Of a stretch of DNA of 64,000 nt, positions 8,285 to 16,964 are shown one piece after another. Made by a program: the position numbers and the translations under genes. This stretch comes from Bacteroidota bacterium (GTDB lineage: Bacteria; Bacteroidota; Bacteroidia; Bacteroidales; FEN-979): positions 167,925 to 231,924 of the forward strand of contig JAPLDH010000047.1 in assembly GCA_026391355.1 (NCBI GenBank). The letters are read 5' to 3'. The notes under the pieces were generated by a model. It was given only the letters and a program-made list of their open reading frames with translations, made no database searches and was not told the DNA's origin. Positions within the stretch are counted from its first letter, which is position 1. Every line of letters begins with the position of its first letter.

Positions 8285-9364
8285 ATGAAATATGTTGATG
8301 AATATCGCGACAGGGAGCTGATTGAAACAGTCTCACAGGAGATAAAAAAAATCTCGAAAAAGAATATTTCCGTGATGGAGGTTTGTGGTGGACATACCAT
8401 GGCCATTCACAGGTTTGCACTCAATACAATGCTTCCTGATACTATCCGGTTGCTATCTGGACCGGGATGCCCTGTATGCGTATCAAGCCAGTCATTTATT
8501 GATACTGCAGTCGAATACAGCAAAATTTCCGGGATGATCATAGCCACATACGGAGATCTTATCCGTGTTCCCGGTTCGCATTCTTCGCTGGAAAAGGAAA
8601 AGAGCAATGGAAGTGATATCCGGATCATTTATTCAGTATTGGAAGGGCTGGAGATTGCCCGTGCAAACCCGGAAAGAACGGTGATTTTTCCGGGCATCGG
8701 TTTTGAGACTACATCACCTGCAACGGCTGCCACTGTTATCAAAGCAAAAAGGGAAAATATATCCAATTTTTTTGTTCTCAGCGCCCATAAGATCATGCCT
8801 CCGGTCATGAAAGCGCTGGTAGAGGATGGGGTAAGGCTGAATGGCTTTATCGCACCCGGACATGTAAGTGCGATCACAGGATCAGTGATTTACAATGACC
8901 TGGCTTCCCGTTACGGCCTGAGTGTAGTGATTTCCGGGTTTGAGCCGCTCGATATCATGCAATCCATTCTTATGCTTGTGAGGCAAATTGAAGCAGCTCA
9001 CCCACAGGTCGAAATACAGTATAAAAGGGTGGTGAATAAGGAAGGGAATAAGATTGCGCAGGAATTGGTAAATCACGTCTTTAGAACCTGTAACGATGAT
9101 TGGAGGGGGTTGGGAATGATCACCTCCAGTGGATTATCCTTGTGTGATGAGTTTGCGGAATTTAACCCGAAAAGGCATTTCAGGATCAACGTTCCGGAAA
9201 CCATCGAGCCGAAGGGCTGCATATGCGGAAATATTTTACGGGGGATGAAAACGCCCCCGGATTGTAAAAATTTTGCAAAGGAGTGTACACCTATGAACCC
9301 GATGGGCGCCTGTATGGTATCGTCAGAGGGGACATGCGCGACCTATTATAAGTACAGAAACTAA
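8285..9364 (+). CDS. hypD: hydrogenase maturation Fe-S protein HypD
   Basis: HypD is the [4Fe-4S] scaffold on which Fe(CN)2CO is assembled with HypC and HypE. The 359 residues carry the family landmarks: CGGHTMAIHRF near residue 38, GPGCPVCVSS near residue 59, PGIGFETTSP, APGHVSAITG, and the C-terminal cysteine region with CICGNILRG, PPDCKNFAKECTP and GACMVSSEGTC, which ligates the cluster. Length is normal and no key residue seems missing. It is third in the operon, 10 bases after hypC and 30 bases before hypE. Confidence 0.97.
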   Translation: MKYVDEYRDRELIETVSQEIKKISKKNISVMEVCGGHTMAIHRFALNTMLPDTIRLLSGPGCPVCVSSQSFIDTAVEYSKISGMIIATYGDLIRVPGSHSSLEKEKSNGSDIRIIYSVLEGLEIARANPERTVIFPGIGFETTSPATAATVIKAKRENISNFFVLSAHKIMPPVMKALVEDGVRLNGFIAPGHVSAITGSVIYNDLASRYGLSVVISGFEPLDIMQSILMLVRQIEAAHPQVEIQYKRVVNKEGNKIAQELVNHVFRTCNDDWRGLGMITSSGLSLCDEFAEFNPKRHFRINVPETIEPKGCICGNILRGMKTPPDCKNFAKECTPMNPMGACMVSSEGTCATYYKYRN

Positions 9365-9394
9365 AAGAATTGATAATACAGGGAACCTGAACCG

Positions 9395-10420
9395 ATGATG
9401 AATGTTAATCATGAAAGAATCATACTCAGCCATGGAAACGGTGGACTGATGATGCATGAACTGATCGAGAATATTTTTATCAGACATTTTGACAATAAAA
9501 TCCTCAGGGAGCAAACGGATGCTGCGATCCTTAAGATGGATTCATCCACAGTTGCTTTTACAACGGATTCATTCGTTGTTGATCCTGTTTTTTTTCCGGG
9601 AGGGGATATCGGAAAACTGGCCATTTGCGGCACGGTCAACGACCTTTCTGTTTCCGGGGCAATCCCTTTGTATCTCAGTGTCTCATTTATCCTTGAAGAA
9701 GGCTTTCCATTAAAAGACCTCGAAAAAATCGTGTTGTCAATGAAAAGAGAGGCGCAGAAAGCAAAGGTAAGGATCGTAACCGGGGATACAAAAGTTGTGG
9801 ACAGGGGAAAATGTGACAAGCTTTTCATCAATACAGCCGGAATAGGAACCATCCGGAAAGAAAACAGGCCGATCGGTTCAGGTAAACGTATTCGCACGGG
9901 TGATAAAATCCTCATAAACGGGAATATCGGGGATCATGGAATAGCTGTTATGAGCGCCAGGGAGTCATTTAACTTCAGCACAACTGTTGTTTCCGATTGT
10001 GCATCACTGAATTTATTAATTCAAAAGATATTAAACAATTGTTCACAGGTCAGATTCATGAGAGATCCGACGAGGGGAGGGGTTGCTACAGTTTTAAATG
10101 AACTGGTCAGGAAGGGAAATTTCGGAATTGAGATTGATGAGGAGTCACTTCCTGTAAGTGAAGGTGTAAGGGGAATGTGTGAAATCCTGGGATTTGACCC
10201 CCTGTATATGGCGAATGAGGGTAAAGTGATGATTGTTGCCGGGGCAAGAGAATGTGATAAGGTTTTGTCAATTATGAAAGGAATGAAAGAAGGCAGGCAA
10301 AGTGCTGTGATAGGGGAGATTGTAAGCGATCATCCGGGGAAAGTGGTATTAAAGACCATTACCGGGGGAAAGAGGATCATAGATTCATTGACGGGCGAGC
10401 AATTACCCAGGATCTGTTAA
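9395..10420 (+). CDS. hypE: hydrogenase maturation protein HypE
   Basis: HypE receives the carbamoyl group from HypF on its C-terminal cysteine and dehydrates it to cyanide using ATP (PurM/AIR synthase fold). The 341 residues begin with the glycine-rich SHGNGGLMMHELIE, contain TDSFVVDPVFFPGGDIGKLA and the RDPTRGGVATVLNE motif, and end in the hallmark LPRIC, whose last residue is the acceptor cysteine. There are two adjacent ATG codons; either gives a normal N-terminus. It overlaps nothing and is followed by hypA after nine bases. Confidence 0.97.
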   Translation: MMNVNHERIILSHGNGGLMMHELIENIFIRHFDNKILREQTDAAILKMDSSTVAFTTDSFVVDPVFFPGGDIGKLAICGTVNDLSVSGAIPLYLSVSFILEEGFPLKDLEKIVLSMKREAQKAKVRIVTGDTKVVDRGKCDKLFINTAGIGTIRKENRPIGSGKRIRTGDKILINGNIGDHGIAVMSARESFNFSTTVVSDCASLNLLIQKILNNCSQVRFMRDPTRGGVATVLNELVRKGNFGIEIDEESLPVSEGVRGMCEILGFDPLYMANEGKVMIVAGARECDKVLSIMKGMKEGRQSAVIGEIVSDHPGKVVLKTITGGKRIIDSLTGEQLPRIC

Positions 10421-10429
10421 TCTGTTTTT

Positions 10430-10771
10430 ATGCATGAACTATCATTGGCTTTGGATGTAATCGACCTGGTAACGGAGGAAGCGGGGAAGAACAGCCTGAA
10501 AGATGTATATGAGATTCACATCGAGGTTGGAGAGATCAGCGGGGTGGATGCAGATGTTTTTCAGCGGGCGATGGAGATAGTTTTGAAAAATTCCTCCCTG
10601 GGTAAGGCGAAGGTTAAAATCCGGAAAACGCCGGGAATTGGAAGATGCACTGCTTGTGATAAAGATTTTAGCGTTTCCGATTTTCTGGCATGTTGTCCCG
10701 GATGCAATGGTTATCCTTCAGAGATCATCGGTGGAAAAGAATTAAGGGTAACATCGATTATAGGAGAATAA
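10430..10771 (+). CDS. hypA: hydrogenase nickel-insertion protein HypA
   Basis: A 113-residue HypA/HybF protein. It starts MHELSLAL, in which Met1 and His2 with nearby acids form the Ni(II) site. The zinc site is C-x2-C (CTACDKDF) plus CPGC in the second half; the middle reads FLACCPGCNG, giving one extra adjacent cysteine. With HypB it delivers nickel after the Fe(CN)2CO unit has been inserted. It lies between hypE and hypB in the same operon. Confidence 0.95.
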   Translation: MHELSLALDVIDLVTEEAGKNSLKDVYEIHIEVGEISGVDADVFQRAMEIVLKNSSLGKAKVKIRKTPGIGRCTACDKDFSVSDFLACCPGCNGYPSEIIGGKELRVTSIIGE

Positions 10772-10808
10772 TATTAAAAATTGAGGCAGACTCTTTTAAA
10801 CATAAACT

Positions 10809-11639
10809 ATGTGTGAAACTTGCGGTTGCGGCCAGCCGGATGAATTTACCATCAGGGTTCCGGGTCAGAATGAAAACAACGAACATTTCCATCCTGACAA
10901 GCAGGGTGGGCATTATCATACTCATTCCCACGATCATGAGCATGAACATGATCACTATTATGAACATGATCATCAGGGCGACCGGGTGATTGAGATCAAT
11001 AAGGAAATCCTTGCAGAAAATAACCTGGTTGCAGAACGGAACAGGGGTTTCTTTGAAGGCCGGGGTGTTTTATGCCTGAACCTGGTAAGTTCTCCCGGCT
11101 CCGGAAAGACAACCATCCTTGAGAAAACGATCAGGGAAAGAAATGAGGGTTACCCGGTTTCTGTTATCGAAGGCGATCAGCAAAGTATGAATGATGCCGA
11201 AAGGATCAATAAGACCGGAGTTCCTGTTATTCAGGTTAATACTGGAACCGGCTGTCATCTGGATTCAAAGATGGTAAGCAAGGCATTAAAACAACTGGAA
11301 GTCGGAAATCATGGGGTGTTATTCATTGAGAATGTAGGAAACCTGGTTTGCCCGGCTTTGTTTGATCTCGGAGAAACAAAAAGGGTGGTTGTGATGAGTG
11401 TAACCGAAGGGGATGACAAACCGGAGAAATATCCCTATATGTTTATCTCCTGTCAGCTTTGCCTCATCAATAAGTCTGACCTTTTACCCTATGTTGATTT
11501 TGATGTGGATAAATTTATCAGCGTGGTGAAGAAAATTAATCCAACACTTGAATTTATCCTAATTTCTGCAAAAACAGGGGAAGGTTTTGAAAAGTGGTTT
11601 GACTGGTTGGATAAAAACAGGAAATGCCATGTCACTTAA
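10809..11639 (+). CDS. hypB: nickel-binding GTPase HypB
   Basis: A 276-residue SIMIBI GTPase that drives nickel insertion into [NiFe] hydrogenase. It begins MCETCGCGQ, the high-affinity N-terminal nickel motif C-x2-C-G-C. A His-rich stretch follows (about residues 25-58, HYHTHSHDHEHEHDHYYEHD), which is thought to store nickel in family members that have it. The GTPase core has the P-loop SSPGSGKTT, EGDQQSMNDAERI, the interface metal site GTGCH, and NKSD for guanine recognition. Both N-terminal nickel features are present, as in HypB forms that combine storage and delivery. The 3' end overlaps the truA start by 11 bases. Confidence 0.96.
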   Translation: MCETCGCGQPDEFTIRVPGQNENNEHFHPDKQGGHYHTHSHDHEHEHDHYYEHDHQGDRVIEINKEILAENNLVAERNRGFFEGRGVLCLNLVSSPGSGKTTILEKTIRERNEGYPVSVIEGDQQSMNDAERINKTGVPVIQVNTGTGCHLDSKMVSKALKQLEVGNHGVLFIENVGNLVCPALFDLGETKRVVVMSVTEGDDKPEKYPYMFISCQLCLINKSDLLPYVDFDVDKFISVVKKINPTLEFILISAKTGEGFEKWFDWLDKNRKCHVT

Positions 11640-12399
11640 CCGCTATTTTCTGCGGCTTGCATATAACGGCAGTAAGTATCACGGATGGCAATCACAAAAC
11701 AATGCCACTACCATTCAGGAAATGCTGAATCATGCAATCTCCTTGCTTGTTTCGGAACAGGTCAGTTTGACGGGAGCAGGCCGGACAGATACAGGTGTTC
11801 ATGCACGGGAGTTTTACGCTCATTTTGATCTCTCCAGGCAATTGGATGAACAAGCGAGGAAAAAACTGGTATTTAAGTTAAATGGCTTTCTTCCTGAAGA
11901 TATTGTCATCTTTGAAATAATGCCGGTTAAACCCGAAGCAAATGCACGTTTCAGTGCCCTTTCACGTACCTATAAATATGTGATCAGCACCAAAAAAAAT
12001 CCATTTCTGGAAGGATTTTCATATTATCTCTTTGGTAACCTCGATATCGGACTCATGAACAGGGGAGCTGAGATTCTGCTGGAAACAAAAGATTTCACCT
12101 CCTTTTCAAAGGTCGATACCGATACAAAGACCAATATCTGCAAGGTTTACCATGCAGCGTGGGCCATGAAGGGCGACGAACTGATCTTCACTATCAAGGC
12201 TGACCGTTTCCTCCGGAATATGGTACGGGCCATTGTTGGTACACTCCTTGAACTTGGCCGTACACGAATCACCCTGGATGAGTTCAAGGTCATCATTGAA
12301 AGTAAAAACAGATCTGCCGCAGGAGGTTCAGTACCTGCATGCGGACTTTATCTCGAAGAAATAGAATATCCGTCAGAAGTGTTTTTATTACATCATTAG
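11629..12399 (+). CDS. truA: tRNA pseudouridine(38-40) synthase TruA
   Basis: TruA converts U38-U40 of tRNA anticodon arms to pseudouridine. From the ATG at 11629 the protein is 256 residues, starting MSLNRYFLRLAYNGSKYHGW as family members do. GAGRTDTGVHA holds the catalytic aspartate, and FLRNMVRAIVGTLLELGR is the conserved C-terminal motif. The ORF is open to 11587, but AGGAAA upstream of 11629 and the domain start favour this ATG, giving an 11-base overlap with hypB. The overlap suggests it is translated from the hyp transcript, an uncommon link between a tRNA enzyme and hydrogenase maturation that is probably positional. Confidence 0.95.
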   Translation: MSLNRYFLRLAYNGSKYHGWQSQNNATTIQEMLNHAISLLVSEQVSLTGAGRTDTGVHAREFYAHFDLSRQLDEQARKKLVFKLNGFLPEDIVIFEIMPVKPEANARFSALSRTYKYVISTKKNPFLEGFSYYLFGNLDIGLMNRGAEILLETKDFTSFSKVDTDTKTNICKVYHAAWAMKGDELIFTIKADRFLRNMVRAIVGTLLELGRTRITLDEFKVIIESKNRSAAGGSVPACGLYLEEIEYPSEVFLLHH

Positions 12400-12411
12400 C
12401 TCAATCAATCA

Positions 12412-14532
12412 TTAATTAATGATGCCGGCTTTACCGGTAGCAATAAAATTCTTTGTCCGGATATTTATTATATAGATCCCTGAAGGAACTCCCCTGACAT
12501 CAAGTTGAACTTCCTTACTTGTTACAATTACATCCGAAGAATATATTACTATTCCTCTGGAATTAATGATCTGTATCCTGACCTTTTCATTTACCTGTTT
12601 ATCGAAAATGATGTTTAGCTTTTCATTGGCCGGATTTGGATAGATTTTAATTGCAGGGGAAGAATGAAGGGGTTGTTCGTGGACCCCAAAGAATGAACCG
12701 CCATTGGGAAGCGTGCCGGTATTGTAACTATTCCTGACGATATCGATCATCTGGCGGAGTTTATCTACTGAAGGATAAAGCGAGTCCTGTCCGGTATAAT
12801 CCCTTGCAAAGACAAAAGCAATGTCCAATTTCTGCAAATCTCCGGGGTGGAAAGTAAAGGGTCCCATCGATCCGGCACCCCGGATATCATAGGGTTCGAC
12901 TCCTGTCGTTTGCGCTGTCCAGTTAACCGGGCCGTCGGGAACACGGCAACCTGTTCCCCAGTTCAATGAATCCGATTCACCAGGATACATGAACCTGCAG
13001 TCCGGGCCATAACCTCCCTGGGTTGAATGACCCTGGCCACCATAAATAAGGTGGGTACTGTCGTGCCAGATCGATTGCAGGGCATGATAATATTCAACTG
13101 CATATAATGGGTCAGACATATAATTTAACTGCGATCCGGAATTACCTCTGAGGGGCAGGAAATTCGTCAATCCGTAGCGTTCATTATCTGCAATACTATC
13201 ACCGAAACCGGTACCATTGATACTCTCGTTGCAAAGCCGGTGACCTGACAGATCGAGTCGTGGCCTGTCATGACCTGACGGATCCATTAAAGGACCTCCA
13301 AGGATTGTTATTGACTGTGCGGGGGCATGTGGTCCATATGAACCCGTTTGACCTGTTCCGTCGTTAATTTTGCCGTTAAACCCGAAGAAACTGCTTCTTT
13401 CAACATCGCAGCCTATATAATCATCTCCGTACCATCCGATATCAAAATCTGCAAACAGGCCAAGGTAAGTTTTATAGTAAGTCCTGTTTGAGCGGTTGTA
13501 TATTTGATAATTCATGAAAATTGTGTTTTTAAAGGCTGAATCATCGGGCATGTCAAAAGCGTATGCCATTGCATGAATCTCCACTTTCATTTTCCGTCCG
13601 CCGGATTCAAGGTGGTTGCTCCTGTCATCATTGAAAATTGCAAACACCGCCTCGTCCCCCTTGATCAGGGGATAATCACCATCTGTGGCATCGTACTTTC
13701 CATCCGAGTTATAGTCATGGTAAGGGGCAAGTCGGGCAGCCTGTCCAAATGCAGGATTTCCATTTCCCGGCCATTCCCGTATATTAACAGGTGTGATATA
13801 TCCCGGGCTGTCCCAGTGGGTTTTATGATAGTCAATCTCTGTTTTACGAATCTTCCAGACCCGGTTCCATATTGTATCCTGGCAGACAGAGTAATTGACG
13901 GAATCCATCACAGGTCCGGCATAGAAATCAGCGAAAAGCCCCGGATCAATTCCTGTTGCTCCCTGTCTGTACCTTTCAGCAGCCAGATATAGCATGCTGT
14001 CATCCCCTTTTCCACCGATCCATGGTACGAAACTGAAAAAGGTTCCATTCTGGCTATTCTTAGGAACCCTGTAAAGGCTTCTTGATGATCCATAAAAATT
14101 TAATTCATTGCCGTATGCAAGAATTCCTGCTTTTACATTGTTAATATCCAATGAATCATAACTGTGGTCGTGGATACGGAAGAGAATATGAGCATTGGAA
14201 CTTGTTCCGAGGGTATAATCCAGGATCGTATAGCTTCCAGCCTGATTCCCGTTAAAACCCCAATAGGGCTTTACCAGGTAAGTGATAAACCCTATATAAT
14301 TATACGTAATTGTGATCAGCCTGCTTCCGGGAGAACCACCACCGGTAACTTTTATTGAATCACCATAAGGTACAGTATCATTATCAAGCAAGTTCACTGT
14401 TTTTGGGACTCCGGGGTAAAGATCCATGGTGTCGTTAACGGCCTTCAGTGTCTGCGACCTTAGGGGAGGGGAAGAAATCAGGAATATCAAAATGAACAGT
14501 GTCAGAAGGATTGAGTATATTTTTAACATCAT
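12412..14532 (-). CDS. exported protein with T9SS type A sorting domain
   Basis: About 706 residues from the ATG at 14532, which gives a clean signal peptide (MMLKIYSILLTLFILIFL then a cut after SQ); the ORF is open further upstream without a signal. After the signal, LKAVNDTMDLYPGVPKTVNL resembles a cadherin/Ig-like beta segment. The long middle is rich in Trp, Tyr, Gly and Asp and I cannot assign it to an enzyme. The C-terminal 80 residues (IKIYPNPANEKLNIIF, ending SGIYIINIRTKNF) form a type A sorting domain, so export across the outer membrane by T9SS is expected. It follows the propeller gene by 14 bases and is probably co-transcribed with it. Function unknown. Confidence 0.8.
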   Translation of the reverse strand: MMLKIYSILLTLFILIFLISSPPLRSQTLKAVNDTMDLYPGVPKTVNLLDNDTVPYGDSIKVTGGGSPGSRLITITYNYIGFITYLVKPYWGFNGNQAGSYTILDYTLGTSSNAHILFRIHDHSYDSLDINNVKAGILAYGNELNFYGSSRSLYRVPKNSQNGTFFSFVPWIGGKGDDSMLYLAAERYRQGATGIDPGLFADFYAGPVMDSVNYSVCQDTIWNRVWKIRKTEIDYHKTHWDSPGYITPVNIREWPGNGNPAFGQAARLAPYHDYNSDGKYDATDGDYPLIKGDEAVFAIFNDDRSNHLESGGRKMKVEIHAMAYAFDMPDDSAFKNTIFMNYQIYNRSNRTYYKTYLGLFADFDIGWYGDDYIGCDVERSSFFGFNGKINDGTGQTGSYGPHAPAQSITILGGPLMDPSGHDRPRLDLSGHRLCNESINGTGFGDSIADNERYGLTNFLPLRGNSGSQLNYMSDPLYAVEYYHALQSIWHDSTHLIYGGQGHSTQGGYGPDCRFMYPGESDSLNWGTGCRVPDGPVNWTAQTTGVEPYDIRGAGSMGPFTFHPGDLQKLDIAFVFARDYTGQDSLYPSVDKLRQMIDIVRNSYNTGTLPNGGSFFGVHEQPLHSSPAIKIYPNPANEKLNIIFDKQVNEKVRIQIINSRGIVIYSSDVIVTSKEVQLDVRGVPSGIYIINIRTKNFIATGKAGIIN

Positions 14533-14546
14533 AAAGGTTAAATTTT

Positions 14547-16838
14547 TTATAGAATGATAATTTTCCGGATAACCGACCATTTTTCACCTTCAAGATGCAA
14601 AAAATAAACACCCCGACCATTTCCAGAAAGATCCACTGGTATGCCTGGTTCCAGTTCATTTATCTTACGAACGATCACACGCTGTAAATTATAAATAGTC
14701 AGCTTTTTTACCGGGTCTACGGATTCAATCCTGAAAACCCCTGAAGATGGAACCGGCCAAACGTCAATCAATCCAGGTTCTGCCTCAGAAATCCCTGATG
14801 ACTTTTCTTTCTGGACAACGGTAAAAGTAAGCGTTCCGCCATATTGGGAGTAAAGGAAAAACGAGGCATATTTTCTGGCGGCACCCTGATTTGACTTCAG
14901 GGTCCTGAACACCACGTAGCTATCTCCATTTCCGCTTGAAGGTTCACAAATCAACCAGTCCGGCATTGTCCCAATGATACTCCACCCGACACCGGTGTGT
15001 ACAAAAAGAGGAGCACTATCGCCGGAAAATTGGTTTAAAACCAAGGTGTCCGGATTCAGTGAGGTGGTAAAAATGTATTCAAGTGAACATTTCCAGACCC
15101 CATTCTCTGTAGTACCTGCGTAGGCGTATGCCTTACTGACTATAACTGCATTCACGGAAGTATCCTTCAAACCTGCATTCAGTTGTTTCCAGTTATTTTC
15201 GTCGGCAATTTTATAGATGATCCCATTGATGTTGCTTCCTGAGAAGATGGTCGAATTAAAGGGGTAAATGAAAGTTACCGGATTTCCTGCCAACGGGTTA
15301 GGTACAGGTAACCAATCCAGTCCATCATTGTCAGAAATGAACATCCCTTGCTGGGTCCCTGCCAGTATTTTATTTCCTGATTTTCCGAGAGATAGAATAT
15401 AGAAATTCCCCAATCCAGTGTTCCTTTGTACCCAACTGGTCCCTCCATCCACAGAATAAAAAAACCCATCATCCGGTGTTCCGGCATATATTTTTCCACC
15501 ATCTGCAATGAGCGAAAGGATATGTCTTTCTGATGGCCCCGTGTTGTACCGGTACCAATTGTTTCCAAGGTCTTCTGAATGGTAAATCCCATCCATCGTA
15601 CCCGCATATAAAAGGGTATCATCGACTGCCAATGCGGTGATATAGGGATTGTCCAACCCATTGTTGACCGGGCTCCAGCTGTTTCCGTTATCGGAAGAAC
15701 GAAAGACCCCCATTTCCTGCGTGCCCGTAAAGATTGAATTCCCTGCAAGTTTAATGGATGTGATAAAAGGACTCGAAATACCATTGTTGCTTGGAATCCA
15801 ATTGGTTCCCTTATCTGTTGATAGAAATACCCCACCTCCCCAGGTTCCTGAAAAAACAGTAGTTCCGTTTTCCGCAAATGCCGTGATCCTTGAGTTTCGA
15901 AGACCTGAATTAACAGATTCCCATGAAGGGTTGTTCAATCCGGAAAGAAATATCCCGCCACCGTCAGTTCCTGTAAATATGCTTGCAGGGGTACAAAGGA
16001 GTGACTGTATCCATGTATTGAAGAGCCCAAGGTTGAATGGAATCCAAGTCTGGCCTTCATCACTGCTGCTAAAAACTCCATCCCTGGCGGTGCCTGCAAA
16101 GAGTCGTGACCCTCCAACGGAAAGTGCATTAACAGTGGCATTTTCAGGTAAACCTGTATTCGAAGAAACCCACTTGGTTCCAATAAGATCAAAGGAATAA
16201 ATACCACCGGATTGAGTTCCGGCAAACAGACGGGATGAGTCCGACACCATTGAGAGAATGTAAGTACCGGGTAGTCCGTTGTTCATTGCTTCCCAGTTGG
16301 AACCATTGTCAGTTGAATGGTAAACGCCACTGCCATAGCTACCAATAAACATTTGGTTGCCGGTCTTAACGATTGTATTCACCGGTACTTCAGGTATTCC
16401 ATTGGTAATCATCGACCAGCGTCCTCCACTGTTATCCGAAATGAATAGCCCGGTACCGGTTCCTGCATAAACATTCGTTCCGTCAGATACCAGCGAAAAA
16501 ATATTCAGGTTGGCCAGGCCGTTATTTGATGCTGTCCATGAATTGCCATTATCCGCAGAATAAAACACACCATTACCATAAAACCCGGCAAAGATGTTTT
16601 GTCCGGAAAGTGTTATTGTGTAAACAGCAACCTTTGGTACCCCGTTTTCCAGGGATGTCCAGTTGATCCCGTTGTCCGATGACCTGTAAATACCCGCCGA
16701 AGTCCCGGCAAAAAGCCAATTTACCCTGGATGCGATGCAATAAACAGTAGCCCCGTAAGGGCCGTTGGTCTCTGTCCACTGAGCTTTGGCAGGAAAGCTG
16801 AGAAGGAGGATTGTAGCGATGATCAGCAATGGTTTCAT
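14547..16838 (-). CDS. 14-repeat beta-propeller (YCF48/BNR-like) protein with T9SS sorting domain
   Basis: 763 residues: a signal peptide (MKPLLIIATILLLSFPAKAQ), then 14 recognisable repeats of about 41 residues between residues 25 and 610, each of the form IFAGT-x-GVF-S-DNG-x-W-x-NGL. Fourteen repeats would make two seven-bladed propellers or one large one, similar to sortilin/Asp-box or YCF48-like folds. A short beta domain (LNQFSGDSAPLFVHT...) and a C-terminal sorting domain (IDVWPVPSSGVFRIE) follow. It is probably a surface-exposed or secreted binding protein; no catalytic motif is visible. It shares a 126-base divergent intergenic region, with a long palindrome, with the gene at 16965. 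Confidence 0.82.
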   Translation of the reverse strand: MKPLLIIATILLLSFPAKAQWTETNGPYGATVYCIASRVNWLFAGTSAGIYRSSDNGINWTSLENGVPKVAVYTITLSGQNIFAGFYGNGVFYSADNGNSWTASNNGLANLNIFSLVSDGTNVYAGTGTGLFISDNSGGRWSMITNGIPEVPVNTIVKTGNQMFIGSYGSGVYHSTDNGSNWEAMNNGLPGTYILSMVSDSSRLFAGTQSGGIYSFDLIGTKWVSSNTGLPENATVNALSVGGSRLFAGTARDGVFSSSDEGQTWIPFNLGLFNTWIQSLLCTPASIFTGTDGGGIFLSGLNNPSWESVNSGLRNSRITAFAENGTTVFSGTWGGGVFLSTDKGTNWIPSNNGISSPFITSIKLAGNSIFTGTQEMGVFRSSDNGNSWSPVNNGLDNPYITALAVDDTLLYAGTMDGIYHSEDLGNNWYRYNTGPSERHILSLIADGGKIYAGTPDDGFFYSVDGGTSWVQRNTGLGNFYILSLGKSGNKILAGTQQGMFISDNDGLDWLPVPNPLAGNPVTFIYPFNSTIFSGSNINGIIYKIADENNWKQLNAGLKDTSVNAVIVSKAYAYAGTTENGVWKCSLEYIFTTSLNPDTLVLNQFSGDSAPLFVHTGVGWSIIGTMPDWLICEPSSGNGDSYVVFRTLKSNQGAARKYASFFLYSQYGGTLTFTVVQKEKSSGISEAEPGLIDVWPVPSSGVFRIESVDPVKKLTIYNLQRVIVRKINELEPGIPVDLSGNGRGVYFLHLEGEKWSVIRKIIIL

Positions 16839-16863
16839 CAGAAACTATCAATGGTTTCAAAGA

Positions 16864-16891
16864 TAAAAAGAATATCCGGATATTCTTTTTA
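16864..16891. promoter_or_regulatory. perfect 28-bp palindrome between divergent T9SS genes
   Basis: Positions 16864-16891 are an exact inverted repeat centred on TATCCGGATA, with A-runs on the left and T-runs on the right. It lies 26 bases upstream of the propeller gene start (16838) and 74 bases before the other gene's start (16965). It could be an operator for both genes, or a transcript hairpin that works as a two-way terminator or attenuator. Confidence 0.55.
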
Positions 16892-16964
16892 CTTTTGTCT
16901 TAACCCCTGAACTCATTGGTATTTTGGTTGATCATGGGGTTAAATGACAATGATGGGACTGGTT

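Noticed and set aside
15649..16200. plus-strand ORF of 183 codons inside the propeller gene
   Set aside because: Antisense reading of the repeats; repeat periodicity keeps the frame open.
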